Shown: piece by piece, positions 35,052 to 48,847 of the stretch
Position numbering within the stretch: the stretch's first letter is position 1
Layout: each line of letters starts with the position of its first letter
Assembly (NCBI RefSeq): GCF_021730395.1
Contig: NC_069375.1
Span: 12,919,001-12,983,000 of the forward strand
Direction: 5' to 3'
Length of the DNA stretch: 64,000 nucleotides
DNA from: Mercenaria mercenaria
Taxonomy: Eukaryota; Mollusca; Bivalvia; Venerida; Veneridae
Position numbers and translations under genes: made by a program
Notes under the pieces: model-generated
What the model was told of the DNA's origin: nothing
Database searches by the model: none
The model's input: only the letters and a program-made list of their open reading frames with translations

Positions 35052-36779
35052 AACGTGTAATATTTTCTAAATATTTCTTCTGAACTTTAGAGCTAAGTTC
35101 TATCCTAGATTTCTCCAGTGACGTGATAACAACAGGCACGTGTGTCACTCGGTCAGAACTCGCACTCTCGTTCGATGTGGAAAGAAACGTTTTTTGGATA
35201 TTTTAGAAAGTTATTATTGGGTATAAAGTTGAAGATGGACGGTAACACAGTTTCGAGGAAGGATAAGAGTTGTGCTGTGTTTTGATTCGTAATGAAAACG
35301 AGACTATAATGCAGATATCATTGACACAAGCTTTATTAAGGTGCGTATGGTGAAATCCTTCCGTAACGCAAAAAGACACATAGCACAACATGCACGTGTA
35401 TGTTTAAATTGCACGTTCATCCCAAACTATCTCGTACAAAATTGAAATTACGTTCTCAGTCAATCTGGTCAGCAATATACACTTTTATTTTAAAGCATTT
35501 AGATAATAACCTAGTGAGCGATAAGCACAAAACGTATATTTGGTAGGATTTTATTTTTTTTTAGCTCGCCACAGTTAGGTTGAAAACAAAAATCACTTTT
35601 ACTATGACTTAACATTATTCACGAAACATCACTGTTCCACATCACCTATACTTAAAATAGTAATTGTAGAAAATGTCTTAGCACCAAACCTTAATTTTCA
35701 CATTTTTAGGAGATGTTTAAACGCGTGTAGATTTTATTTTATTATAGTTCTACACCTTCCCTTATCTACGTAAGATTAAAACTGTGCGGGTATGTTCGTC
35801 ATTAAGTTGTCTGTTAGTTTTTTACCTTTGTTACGACATGTACATTTTTGTTTTAGGCTGTTCATCATACATTCTCTGTATATATAACAGTATGTCCCGG
35901 TTAAACCTGTAAAATTGCTTTGTTTTGTTATTGTTAATGTTGTTGAATTATCAAGACAAAATAATATTTTGTTATTTAAAGGACACGTCTTTAGAATTAT
36001 TTAAATCTAAATACCATTTTTAAACAAACATTTTCCTCCTATTTTGCATGTAAAAAAAACCTGAGATAAATCTAACAACATGTCCCATTACTTACATTAT
36101 GTAATTCAGCAGCTCATCTGTCATATACTTCACCTTTATTGTAAAATCTGTATTAAGTAGCCAGTCAAGTGATACCATGTGGCTGCTTTAATTTAAACAT
36201 ATTTTATTTCCCAATATGCACATTTCAAATGAGTATTTACATACATAAATTCTGGATTGGACCGGAAGCCAGTAGGCTTATTGAAGTCCTCTCTGGCTGC
36301 CTTAAGGAAGATGGCTGCTTAACTGTGGGGAAAATTATAACAAAAAATGTCAATTTATAAGGTTGGGGACTGGCTGCTTTATGCAGGTGGTTGCCAGCAA
36401 AAACTTCTTTGTTTTGTACAAAATTTAGAGCTTTAATAAATGTCATGATTTTTTTTTTCATGAAACAAATACTAATCACCTCTCGATATTTCTGAAATCA
36501 AAAGATCTGTTGTATACTTACATTTCATTTATATATAAACGTTGTTATCTCTAGAAATCCATGTTTTATTTATATTCTTAGATAAAATAAATCTTTATAC
36601 TACACAGTTTGTTTTCTATTGCTGTGGTTAAAGGTTCAGGTACAGAATGTTAACTGAATTATTTTTGTATTTTTGGCTTTAAGGCTGAAACTAAGGTATG
36701 TAATATTTTCATTAGTCAATTTTTAAACTCACTGGGCCAAAAATATAATCAGTCACATTCTCTTGGATGAGGCCCGACT
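35052..36779. other. Intergenic stretch, nothing recognised
   Basis: No exon, tRNA-like box or repeat shared within the window could be supported. Confidence 0.35.
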
Positions 36780-38910
36780 CTCTTGCAGCTGAGAATTTTC
36801 AACACTTGCGGTGAAAACTAGAATTGTGTCCATAGCACACAGATGCCCCCACATACTGTGCCATCTTCTAAATAGCATTTTTTTTATTAAGAAAGGACTA
36901 TAATTCTAGAACAAAATACATACAGAATTTTTTTATTATTATTAATGGTCATCTTCATTTGAAGGTCCTTCAACTGTGAAACTTTCAAGCATATCCTTTC
37001 AATAGTGTTTTCGGAGTTGGACACACAAGATTTTTCTATATAGTCTATATAGCAAAACTATCAGAGGGCCATAACTGTGGTAAAAATAATGACAGAAAAA
37101 ATCCTTTGTGGTAATCCGCATATTAAGCTTGTTCATTTGTGAAAGTTTGAAGCAAGTCAGACTTATAGTGTAGGTGGAGTTAAGACACAAAAGATTTTTC
37201 TCTATATTCTGTATCGCAAAACAATCAAAGGGCCATAACTGTGGTAAACAAGAGCACCACCTTGCGGGTGCTGACGCTCATCTGACTTTTTTGTATAATA
37301 GAAAAATTGTCCTATCCATGATTTTCTAAGTCCAAAAAGGACCATAATTCTTGCAAAAAGCAGGATGGAGTTGTGTCTCTTGATGTACAGAGTCAGCTTG
37401 TGATGGTGAACAAACGTTGCAAATTTCAAAGCAATAGCTTTGATAGTTAAGGAGAAAAGTTTACCTAAACATAAAACTTAACCAATAAATTTGATATTTT
37501 CTTAGTCCAAAAGGGGCCATAATTCTTGCAAAAAGCATGACAGAGTTATGTTTCTTGCTATACAGGGTCAGCTTATGATGGTGAACAAGTGTTGCAAGTT
37601 TTAAAGTAATAGCTTGGATAGTTTATGAGAAAAGCTGACCTAAACATAAAACTTAACCAAGAAATCTGATTTTCTAAGTCCAGATGGGGCCATAATTCTT
37701 GCATAAAGTAGGATAGAGTTGTGTTTCTTGCTGTACAGGGTCAGCTTGTGATGGTGAACAAGTGTTGCAAGTTTTAAAGTAATAGCTTTGATAGTTTATG
37801 AGAAAAGCTGACCTAAACATAAAACTTAACCAAGAAATCTGATTTTCTAAGTCCAGATGGGGCCATAATTCTTGCAAAAAGCAGGATGAAGTTGTGTTTC
37901 TTACTGTACAGGGTCAGCTTATGATGGTGAACAAGTGTTGCAAGTTTTAAAGCAATAGCATTGATAGTTTATGAGAAAAATTGACCTAAACATAAAACTT
38001 AACCAAGAAATCTGATTTTCTAAGTCCAAAAGGGGCCATAATTCTTGCAAAAAGCATGACAGAGTTATGTTCCTTGCTGTACAGGGTCAGCTTATGATGG
38101 TGAACAAGTGTTGCAAGTTTTAAAGCAATAGCTTTGATAGTTTAGGAGAAAAGTTAACCTAAACATAAAACTTAACCAAGAAATCTGATTTTCTAAGTCC
38201 AAAAGGGGCCATAATTCTTGCAAAAAGCATGACAGAGTTATGTTTCTTGCTGTACAGGGTCAGTTTATGATGGTGAACAAGTGTTGCAAGTTTCAAAGCA
38301 ATAGCTTTGATAGTTTAGGAGAAAAGTTAACCTAAACATAAAACTTAACCAAGAAATCTGATATTTTCTAAGTCCAAAAAGGGCCATAATTCTTGCAAAA
38401 AGCAGGATGGAGTTAAGTTTCTTGCTGTACAGGGTCAGCTATTAATGGTGAACAAGTTTCAAAGCAATAGCTTTGATAGTTTAGGAGAAAAGTTAACCTA
38501 AACATAAAACTTAACCAAGAAATCTGATATTTTCTAAGTCCAAAAGGGGCCATAATTCTTGCAAAAAGCAGGATGGAGTTAAGTTTCTTGCTGTACAGGG
38601 TCAGCTATTAATGGTGAACAAGTTTCAAAGCAATACCTTTGATAGTTTAGGAGAAAAGCTGACCTAAACATAAAACTTAACCAGGCAACGCCGACGCCGA
38701 TCAAGTGATGACAATAACTCATTTTTTTTCCAAAAAATCAGACGAGCTAAAAAGTCACAGAAATCCTTCCTATATGGTCATCTGCCATCAAGGTTGTTCA
38801 TCTGCAAACGTTTGAAGCAAACCTGGCTAATAGTGTGAGAGGCATTATAAAAGTAGGGACAGCAGCAACGCTATATGCCACCATATAAATCCGTGGGGAC
38901 ATAAAAATGT
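36780..38910 (+). mobile_element. Pearl-type element split by another pearl element
   Basis: Core units with GGGCCATAACTGTGGTAAA and GTTTGAAGCAAG recur at about 36960-37245. They resume after the inserted element as CACAGAAATCC and TTGTTCATCTGCAAACG (38754 onward). A TATGCCACCATATAAATCCG stem and GGGGACATAAAAATG close the element. The insertion lies at 37248-38753. Confidence 0.55.
37248..38753 (+). mobile_element. Pearl-type element, about eight core units
   Basis: Left hairpin AGCACCACCTTGCGGGTGCT, then CTCATCTGACTTTTTT, complementary to AAAAAATCAGACGAG before the terminal CTAAAA. About eight units of roughly 165-180 bp follow one another (GCTGTACAGGGTCAGCTTAT in most). An ACGCCGACGCCGA patch precedes the end. 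It has the same ends as 19738-20610 but twice the units, and is inserted inside another pearl-type core. Confidence 0.8.
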
Positions 38911-39141
38911 TTTTTATATATCCTAGCCACATTCTTTGCATTTATTTGGTGTGATAACTGGTACTTAGGGTTCCACTATGTTCCATCTTGTGTAGAAAAT
39001 ACACACAGCCTATTGTTTTGACCTAGTAGCATGAAAAAAGTCTATGGTGAGATAAGATCCTAAAATTCTCTCTATTTCGTCATGGGTTAGCACTTTCCTA
39101 AAACGACAGATCAGTTGCCATCCAAATGGATGAAACAAAAA

Positions 39142-39572
39142 CTAGAGCTGCTGTTGAGAAAAGCGCATGTCTCCCACAACTACCTAATCATCTGAATAGT
39201 AGAACATGAGTCAACCATGCACCAAGACCTCAACTGACTAATCATCTGACATGATTAACTCTTTGGGATAGATTAAAATGAGTCATATACTACTATTCAC
39301 ATGATTATTAGCGTACCAGTCATTTATGTCACCACAACCAGAGCGATTTTCGGTAATTCAAGGGTCATAATTCCGAAATGCCTAGGCCAATTTGATAAGT
39401 TATCAAACTTGGCAGAGGACTTATCGGTAAACACATTTTGTTCCAGTTTGGTGAAGATCAGATGAGAAATGTTCGACTGAGAGTAAGGACAAGATTTGTA
39501 ACAGATAAACACACAGACAGACAGGAGTAAATCAATATGTCTCCCACCACACAGTGGTGTGGGAGACATAAC
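39142..39572 (+). mobile_element. Short pearl-type element
   Basis: The left end has GAGCTGCTGTTGAG with ATGTCTCCCAC. The right end is a strong hairpin, TCTCCCACCACACAGTGG with GTGTGGGAGA, then CATAACTG. A CACAGACAGACAGG stretch precedes the hairpin. Only one core unit is recognisable. Confidence 0.6.
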
Positions 39573-41188
39573 TGAATAAGGGCAAGGGTGTTATGACTTG
39601 AATGGGGAAGTTTCCAGACAGGCAAAAGCATAGATTACATGTTTCTAGATATGTAAAAACACAGATTACTTGGGCACTTGTATGAAAGGACCATAAAACA
39701 ACTAATGACACAACTACAGCCATTTACAAAAGTTTAATTCTTCCAAAAAAAACTATAATCTATATTAGTATCAAAAATAATCACATCCCTAAACATGTAT
39801 AAATAACCAAACTATCTTTGTATCACATAACTATAAACTCGGGACATCATGATTCTTATTTACATAATTATATGTAATATGTAATAATATATCGGACACT
39901 GTAAAGATTGAGATTTCAAATTTGTATGTATTCAGGGATATATAGGACTTCATTGTCCATTGTAGATTTGGTAATACATGCAAATTTTACCCCTAGGAAT
40001 AAAGTAAAACAAGGGGATGAGCAAAATACTCTAGTTATCCAGGGTTTAAAGTGCTCCTAACATAGAAAAACAGCCTGGGTCAACATGGAATGCTTGATCG
40101 AACCTACGTGCGCAATCCATCATTGCTTGAGTCAGCCCTGGTCCAGTGTATTTGTTAATGTTGCTGCTAGCAAATTTAAAACATGCATGGATACTTCAGA
40201 TGTTCATGTCCAGCATTTTAAGTAGTTAAGAGCAGCAAATTCCTAACAAAGCAGAAGCAAATAAGTACCGGATTATCATCAAATGGTGAAATATCCAATC
40301 TTCAGTAATTCGAAATAGGATCTTGGGATGAAAAGTCAGAAATATTTTGTTATTTTTCAACAATATTTAAGTATGCACATCGATAAAGCACCTGTAAAAC
40401 CTATTTCTAAAGTTAAAATTCTAGACTGTTTACACGTGATTAAATTACTGGACATTTTAATTAAATACTGGAAATACCTGGAATTACTGACAAACATGTA
40501 GAAATCTCAACTTCTATTCATTTGTTACAGCAATAATATAATCACATAAAGAAAGGAGAATAAGGCACCATGAATAATGATTGTAAACAGGTGGGTACAA
40601 AATAGCTGTTGAATAATCTAAGGTAGTGAACCTGTAATGAAAATCATCATTTCCATATATTTAAGTATGCAATTTCAGCACTCTCCAATTATCATGAAAA
40701 GTAATTTCTGTTATGGCCGAAGAATGCTGAAATCGCATACGGAGGACATGTATAGCATACTGAGGATATGTATCACATATGGAGGATATGTATCACATAC
40801 GGAGGATAATGTATCGCGTACAAAGGATATGTATCGCATACGGAGGATATGTTTCGCATACGGAGGATGATGGATATGTAATCGCATGGAAATAGTTGAT
40901 TGTCATTACAGTTCTATTACTTTAATGGATTTCTTTGTAAGTTCTTGATTACTATAAATAAACTTATATGCTAGTCTCTATTTCATGTAAAACAATTTCA
41001 ATATTGTAAGCTACAAAAATGTACAGCAAAGCAAATTTTCTAATTAAAATGAAACATTCAATAAACACACTAACAATTTACCAATTTACAAAAATATGTA
41101 AAAAAGAAAAGAAAATAACAATCTATGATTAGACTCTAACAAAATGCAACATTCACAAAGTCTACATACCATATATTACAACCTTTAA
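39573..41188. other. Intergenic stretch with one minisatellite
   Basis: No gene is supported. A short minisatellite lies at 40734-40882; the rest is AT-rich and unremarkable. Confidence 0.4.
40734..40882 (+). repeat. 20-bp minisatellite
   Basis: Seven or so units close to GGATATGTATCGCATACGGA, diverging at the ends. The palindromic-like GCATAC/GTATCG words give a repeated open frame that is not a gene. Confidence 0.85.
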
Positions 41189-41776
41189 TAACAGGAGCTG
41201 TTTGAGGACAGCAATGCTCAACTATTCAACAGCCTTGTCAATTGAATGAATATTAAAGTCGAAAAAAGCGGCATAATTTTGTAAAATTGCAAAACAGGGT
41301 TATGGAACCTGTACAATGCATATCAGCTCATGACAATAGACAAGTGTGTAAAGTTTCATTCCTTTCACTGCTAAGACAAAAAAAGGGGCATAATTTTGTA
41401 AATATGCAAAATAGATTTATGGAACTTGTGCACTGCATGTCAGATCATCACAGTGAAAAAGTGTGGAAAGTTTCAATTCATTCCCATCAGTGGTTACTGA
41501 GATACCAGCTTACATATAAAACCTTAACCAAAAATTTCTAAGTCGAAAAGGGGCATAATTTTGTAAAAAAGCAAAATATAGCCATGGAACCTATGCAATA
41601 TAAGTCAGTTTATCACAGTAAATAAGTGTGTGAAGTTTCAATCCATTCCCATAAGTGGTTACTGAGATACATTTACATACAAAAACAACCAAATCGGGAC
41701 GCCGACACAGACACCAACGCCAATGCATGGGTGAGTCTAATAGCTCTAGCTATTCTTTCAATAGTCAAGTTGAAAA
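41189..41776 (+). mobile_element. Pearl-type element, about three core units
   Basis: It starts AACAGGAGCTGTTTGAGG and ends ATAGCTCTAGCTATTC with TTTCAATAGTCAAGTTG. The units share GGGGCATAATTTTGTAAA and AAGTTTCAATTCATTCCC. An ACGCCGACACAGACACC patch stands before the end. Related to 11741-12563. Confidence 0.65.
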
Positions 41777-41924
41777 CTTGTATATCCCCTATTTTTGCTA
41801 CTGGGGAAGGAATATGTTAAGTCACACAACCAATTTTTATATTGAATATAAATAGTCTCAACAAAAAAAGTGAAAGAAAACAATGTTTTTCATAAAACTG
41901 AATTTAAATATCTATCGCATGTTT

Positions 41925-42184
41925 GTTTTGGGTTTACTTCCATGTATCAACAAAATTTCAGTTAAGAAATGATTGGCATTTAACCTAAACAGAATTCCTG
42001 GACTCAATATCAATGCTGGTAACTGCCAACTTCTCCACATCAGTCAGGTGGAGGTCAAATTATTTCAGACACGAAAGTTTTCTATCAGTTTATCATAGAA
42101 AAAATACACACTTTGCCAGGGATCGAACACACAACCTGACAATCAATATACCTGTGCTCTCCCTACTGAGCTGGACAGACAGGT
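41925..42184 (-). repeat. Decayed tRNA-derived SINE (third family)
   Basis: Same layout as 25774-26058. CTGTCCAGCTCAGTAGGGAG (A box) and GTTGTGTGTTCGATCCC (B box) are read on the minus strand; the rest is strongly diverged. Confidence 0.6.
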
Positions 42185-42529
42185 TAAATATAATCTATGA
42201 AATACTGTCTGACCCATAAGACTCTTTCTTTCAAAACAAAAAGCAAGAATTAAAGAAAAAGAATCTATCCATGTGAAAGTTTATCAGAAAATCCTTGATA
42301 TGTCGATGCAAAAAGATAATGTGTTCATATTTGGAGCAATTAAACAAATTGTTAAAAAATAAATCAACCTTGAGCAAAAAATTCAGAAAGAAACTTAGTC
42401 ATATATAAATTAAACATTTTATGTCAACATTCCCTGTCGACAGTCATTGGTATCATATACTTCATTGGTATACGAGTGTCATTCACAACCATTTGTTTAT
42501 ACAATAATTGACCTGCCTGAGACTAGAAC

Positions 42530-43141
42530 ATTGAGCTGCGTTCAATAAACGCTTGATGCCCCCGGTGGCATCCTTGTCGATACAAAGCAACCTAAGTCCA
42601 AAACGAGGTCAAGGTCAAACTGAGGTCAGGTAATGTTTGAAGATGAGGAATGGTCACAGGTTACATCTGTATTAGTATCAATTCATTCTTGTAAGCCGTA
42701 TTGCTGCTAGGCGAAACGGTCCCATTTGGTTAACCAAGAGATGGCCCATATAAAGCAACCTAAGTCCAAAATGAGTCGTCAAGGTCAAACTGAGGTCAGG
42801 TGATGTTTGAAGATGAGGAATGGTCACAGGTTACATCTGTTTTAGTATCAATCCATTCTTGTAAGCGGTATTGATGCTAGACGAAACGGGCCCATTTGGT
42901 TAACCAAGAGATGGCCCATATAAAGCAACCTAAGTCCAAAATGAGGTCAAGGTCAAACTGAGGTCAGGCGATGTCTGAAGATGAGGAATGGTCACAGGTT
43001 ACATCTGCATTAGTATCAAGTCATTCTATTAAGGGGTATTGATGCTAGACGAAACGGTCCCATTTGGTTAACCTCGTACGGACGGACGGACAGGACGATC
43101 ACTATATGCCTCCCGCATCAGTAGATGCCGGGGGCATAAAA
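42530..43141 (+). mobile_element. Pearl-type element, first of a direct pair
   Basis: The left end holds GATGCCCCCGGTGGCATC, a hairpin. Three units of about 170 bp follow (GAGGTCAAGGTCAAACTGAG, ATGCTAGACGAAACGGTCCC), then CGGACGGACGGACAGG, then a terminal hairpin TGCCTCCCGCATC with GATGCCGGGGGCATAAAAA. Confidence 0.8.
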
Positions 43142-43451
43142 AGAAATTTTGCTACTTTTAATGATCATGGAACAAGATCTTGCTTGCTGGAGATAAAGCT
43201 ATCATCATCATGTTTCAATTTGTTTCAATTTTTGAAAGCAGAGACTGTGACAAGGAAGATGTGTGTCCATATCACACTGGTGTCCCCACTTACTGTTACT
43301 GTATGGTTATGTGTTTGTTGTTGACAATGCAAGACAAAGTAAACTTTAATAACATGTTCATTGTTAAGAAAGAAATCAAAACTTGAAACTTTATGCTTAG
43401 ATGGTGTTAACAGTCAAATAAGTGTAAGAAACTGAAACAGTGAGAAAACAA

Positions 43452-44098
43452 GGAGCTCCATTCAGTAAACGCTTGATGCCCCCGGTGGCATCCTTGTCGA
43501 TACAAAGCAACATAAGTCCAAAATGAGTCGTCAAGGTTAAACTGAGGTCAGGTGATGTTTGAAGATGAGGAATGGTCACAGGTTACATCTGTATTAGTAT
43601 CAATTCATTCTTGTAAGTGGTATTAATGCTAGACGAAACGGTCCCATTTGGTTAACCAAGAGATGGCCCATATAAAGCAACCTAAGTCGAAAATGAGGTC
43701 AAGGTCAAGGTCAAAATGAGGTCAGGTGATGTTTGAAGATGAAGAATGGTCACAGGTTACATCTGTATTAGTATCAATTCATTCTTGTAAGCGGTATTGA
43801 TGCTAGACGAAACGGTCCCATTTGGTTAACCAGGAGATGGCCTATATAAAGCAACCTAAGTCCGAAATGAGGTCAAGGTCAAGGTCAAACTGCGGTCAGG
43901 TGATGTCTGAAGATGAGGAATGGTCACAGGTTACATCTGCATTAGTATCAAGTCATTCTAGTAAGGGGTATTGATGCTAGACGAAACGGTCCCATTTGGT
44001 TAACCTCGTACGGACGGACGGATGAATGGACGGAAGGACGGACGGACAGGACGATCACTATATGCCTCCCGCATCAGTAGATGCCGGAGGCATAAAAA
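43452..44098 (+). mobile_element. Pearl-type element, second of a direct pair
   Basis: Nearly the same sequence as 42530-43141 in the same orientation, with a longer (ACGG)n-like tract (about 44010-44047) before the terminal hairpin. The two copies have the same unit number and order. Confidence 0.8.
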
Positions 44099-46544
44099 CA
44101 TTTCGTGTTGGGTGCTAGTGAGTGGGGTGTATGATACTACAATACAACAAGAGTAGAAAAAGTGTTTGTTAGAGGGTGGGGTAGGTGTGGAGGAAAATCT
44201 CAAATTTTATTCCAGGTGCAAAACTTTACATGTTGGACAATATTCCTGGAACATTCATGCTTATGTCAAACACGTTTTGAGATACATGCGACATAAACGT
44301 TTAGACCTTTTATACTTTCTGAGATACATGTCACATAATCTGGCTATTTACACATATTCTTTTCTGATGCAAAGGCATAACTCTGGTCTTGTTGAGTCTC
44401 ATATAAAACCCCAGGTGCCCAATATCTGTCAAATCTAGGTCAAATACTTCATTATTTATGAGCCACAAAAATGTCTGACATATGGAGAGGCAGAAATAAT
44501 TCATGTATTTTCCTCCTCTTAAAAATAGTATTCATCAGACAGAAGAAAGGAACCAGTCACGTGATTACACTATAAGCTTTAGTAAGTTTGAAACCGTGTG
44601 AATGAGTATGAAATCACAAGAAAGCGGTCAGTTACAATGCTGCTCTAATTACTTCTTTTTGTTGTATCACATACAGGGATTTCTGTAGAATATATTGTAT
44701 ACAGTTTAACTATAACGGATACTGTTTTAGCAATATATACAACCTAACACTTCTTATCACAAAATAGTTGATGGAATGTTTGATTCTTATAAAACATATA
44801 AATAACTTGTATAAAATCTAACAAAAACAAAGAATAAGATTAAAACAAATTTAAGATCTAATTCTAGCACATTTAAATATTAGATAAATGACCTACTTCT
44901 AACAATTCTGTATCAAAATGAACAAAAATCATATACACTTACATTCAAAAATAAAATGTATAACGAGCACAAAAAGACAAAAACTCAAACAACATGGACT
45001 TCTGGTTATATGGAGTGTTTGTTATAAAATGATACCCATTGTGTAAAACAATAGTTAAAAGAAAGCATAGTATAGAAATTAATATTTTCTTTAATTACAG
45101 ATTTTTACCTATTAAAAATAAAAATAAACTTCTATCTGATAAATTCAAAGAAATGAGTGAACGAGAGAGATCTCGATTGAACATAACTTGCAACAAAGAC
45201 TAACAAATATCTACAATGAAACTAACAGGATTTCATACAAGGTTTAAAAACATACTGTAAGCAGAAATAACCTAGCATATTACTACTCCAAAAGAAATTA
45301 CACAACTTATACTCTAATATCTGTAGAATTAAAAAGACAACCCCATTTTGGAGCAGAGATAACCTACATTTAGAAATTTATAATCACCACAAACACAACA
45401 ATAACAATTCACAATTTGTTTTCAAACACAGCTGTGCTTTTGAATCAAATGGCAGAATTTAAGTTTGACTTCTATCTTATGGTAAAACAAGTAAACGCTC
45501 TCAAATTATAAACCTGCGCTGTTATTGAAAACAATTCAACAAACAAAACAAAAGCTAAAGACAGAATGCTTAACTATCTGAAGCAGTTTTACCTTGTACT
45601 AGCTTATATAAAAAAGCTTTAATAAAATTTTCTAAGTTGGAAAAGGGGCATCATTGTCCTTTTTTTTAAAATATCATTTCTTGTATGTGTACATATACTG
45701 TATGTGTGTTAAAATCTAAAACCTCTCTATTTTCTGAAGTATCACAGCATCACAAACTGTCACATTTGTTCATATGAGATTAAACTGATACATGTATATG
45801 AAATAACTACACTGTGAAATCATTTACATGTAATTTTGTGGTTTTTGGAGTTAAAAAGGCCTACTTTGTAGAAATATAAAATCAGGAATTTCAACTTTTT
45901 ATGATATAATGCATGGCCATTTTGTTTGATCACAGGGATTTTATTTTGTGGACTGAAGCTACAATAAAATAGAGACCGTACCATAGCTCTTCGCATACTT
46001 TGATTTTTCAAACTAAAGTGATTTTTACAAATGCACCGGTTACGATTAAAAATGTAAACAAAAGACTCTGTCTATAATCTTTGAAATGTATGAATGACAC
46101 TCGATCTTAGTCATAATACTTATTGACAGTGAATGCTAATGACTCCATGTGTTGCAGAAAGGTATCTAGTTTGTAACTGTAATTTCCCATCAATTGAAAT
46201 CCTCTCAAAACTGGTAAAATAATTACTTATATTTGGACAAAGCTCACGGTCTTTTCCGTTCGACAGCTGCTAAAAGGGCAAATATAAAAGATTCAGTGTA
46301 AGTTATATTTCACTGGTACTACCAGTTAGTAAGTTCATACTCTGAACAACACGTCAGAGAAATCTGGGCAGATTTGACCGATTATGACGTTGGCAGCATT
46401 AGATTATATTTTTTCTTTACACGGAAATTGCCGTTAGGTAACAAAGCGAATACGCCGATAATCCGGAGTCACCGATTATTGTTCCAGTTCACGCAATGTA
46501 ATCCAGGCAATTAAACTGCATAGCTATTAGCTGTTACTGGATAG

Positions 46545-46607
46545 GGAAGTGGTAGAGTGTCTGCCTTAGGTGTGAGAGGTCCTGGGTTCGAGTCCCAGTT
46601 AGAGCTT
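46545..46607 (+). repeat. tRNA-like sequence
   Basis: AAGTGGTAGAGTGTCTGCC and a perfect B box (GGGTTCGAGTCCCAG) are present. The acceptor stem pairs only about five of seven positions, and there is a long irregular D region, so it is a tRNA pseudogene or SINE head rather than a working tRNA. Confidence 0.5.
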
Positions 46608-47994
46608 CACTATTTGCATTCTGCTACAGCATAGTTTTGCTGTTAATAGACTGTTCCAGATGTTCTATTTTTTTAGCACACAGTATCATGGATCATTATT
46701 TAGCAATCCAGATCAAAGTTGAATGTTAAATCAAATGCACCCAATTAGTAAATATTCACTATATTATGTCCCTTTGATGTTTATGCTCTCCATGTTCGAG
46801 AAGAGTTACATTTCCTTGATCACAAAATTTTCTTTAACATGAAAATATTAAATGCTCATAACTCCACACTTCTGGTTAAAATATTGTCTATATTTCTGTT
46901 TTTGAAAAATATATGGACACTTGTCTTCATTTCAAAGCTTTTTAACTTCAAACCTATGATTTGAAAAACTTAGGTACTATCTCTAAATAAAATAGGTCCA
47001 AATTTTTTTTATAATTTCACAGAAACAAACTACACAAATATATGTATAAAGACCATTTCACATATACACTGAACTGAAATAAATCTGATTGTATTTTGAT
47101 CAATAGGCTATTTTATTCATGCCAGAACAAACCCATAGGTTAAACCAAATCGAAACAAAAAGATGCACAAGCTGAAATCCTAGTTGGGTAAACAGATTTG
47201 GTTAAAAATGTGGAAAAGGTTACGTTCACACATTTCTGAACAGAAATTTGGATAAAAATTTGGCGCAAATGTAGCACTTACTGATTACAAAATGTAAAAT
47301 AAACAACATCAGTTCAGATCCTATAATCCAGTTTGGTGTATGAGTGAAATGGCTGGAAATGTTAATAAAATCTATCTATTACAGAAGAACACAATTGTTA
47401 CAGTGATAATGATTGTCTATACAGGAACAATACTGTTTCAGGTGAGAGAAAGAAAAATTGATTTATAAAATCATATAAAATTTAACAGTAACTAAATACA
47501 AAATATTTGAGCAATAACACTAGGAATGTGTTAAAGTTTTGATATGTTTTGATTACAAATACACACTAACCTTACAAAATATACAATAATTGTAATTACA
47601 TTACATTAATCATGAAAAAAATATTAATTAACCAATTAATCTGGATATGCATGGTACAGTAAAATAAGAATGTACATTATACATTTAAACTTTGTTTCAA
47701 CTTTACACAAACATATAGTATGGATTTAGTAACACCAACACAAGATTAGTACATCTGCCAAATTACCACAGGCAAAAATTTCCAGCAAATGGAGAATACC
47801 AATGAGCTATACAGCTAAAGATGAAAACTAAACAATATTATGCCAAAACAATTCCCCTACATCTGAAATATATGTCTTGTTTCATCTTACTGGATTACAT
47901 GAATATCAACCAGATGCCCACTGAATATGTCACTTTGTAAATCCATAGCACACAAATAGACAATTAGTTTGTTGTTTGGATGTTCAGTTTCACC

Positions 47995-48220
47995 AGCAGA
48001 ATTTAAATCATATGGCAATGTTCCTAATTATAAAGGTGGAGGAAGACCACAGATGCTGATCTGGACATAGGGGCAGAGCAATTGACCACTAGTAAGACAG
48101 CTGGACAGCTTCCTTACATAAAGGAATCTAAATCCAAAGTGGGGTTTCAAATTCACCGAGATGAAGGGCAAGTAATTTGAAGACAGTAACATTAACCAAA
48201 CAGCATTGATGGAGGCCCTG
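47995..48220 (-). repeat. Decayed SINE (first family)
   Basis: Aligns along its length with the minus-strand copy at 30279-30569 (GGTGGAGGAAGACC, AGCTGGACAGCTTCC, GATGGAGGCCC) but with many changes. Confidence 0.6.
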
Positions 48221-48329
48221 CTAGGACAGACAAAGATGTACTAGTGCTGTTTTGTTTAGGTGGGTTTCAAGTTATAACCACTAATACCAGTTATTAGCAA
48301 AGAAAGACGTCCTCCACATACTATATTAC

Positions 48330-48460
48330 CAATCACAAGTCTGCTGGTAACCTCTCTCATATTGAAGAATCCTACATCCTAACCTTAACAGGGTTTTGAA
48401 AGTGTAACACTGAGGGGCAAATGCTTTGAAGAACATGGCCTTTACCACTAATCCTCGCTT
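48330..48460 (-). repeat. Second decayed SINE (first family)
   Basis: TATTGAAGAATCC, ACTGAGGGGCAAATGCTTTG and CCTTTACCACTAATCC follow the same order as the head half of the first-family SINE. Confidence 0.5.
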
Positions 48461-48847
48461 AAAAGATCCATTGAGTTAATAAAATTGATATTCTATACAG
48501 TTTCACTATAAGAGTAGGCATTTTAACTTTCTTCATAAAATTCAAATCTGTTAAAATTTTAAGTATTCAGATATTAATCATCATAATGTAGGATGCTATG
48601 AAAATTTCTCTTCCAGGTTATCAATCATTTGGGTCTCTACAGTACCTACCCGCAATACACAAGTTCTTGTTTTTCACAGAAAAATGACAAACTCTCTGTA
48701 CAAAATGTTTCTAAAGTCAAACTAAAACAAAGTGATTGTAGATAAAACTAAGGAAAAATGAATACTTCAGCTAATATTAAATCACCATTCAAAAATACCT
48801 TATATTAAGGCATTCAGAGCTGTACATTGTGATAAAATGCTTTTTGT

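Larger units (their letters stand above)
44099..48847. other. Long gene-free stretch
   Basis: AT-rich, with no long frame, no shared repeats except the tRNA-like piece at 46545 and two SINE relics near 48 kb. It lies 3' of both the 128-residue gene and the zinc-finger gene, so part could be zinc-finger 3' untranslated sequence, but no poly(A) signal close to that stop was found. Confidence 0.4.

Noticed and set aside
40637-40870. Repeat protein with YGG and SHTED words
   Set aside because: Translation of a 20-bp minisatellite.
46545-46607. Working tRNA gene
   Set aside because: The B box is perfect but the acceptor stem and D region do not fold properly; SINE head or pseudogene preferred.
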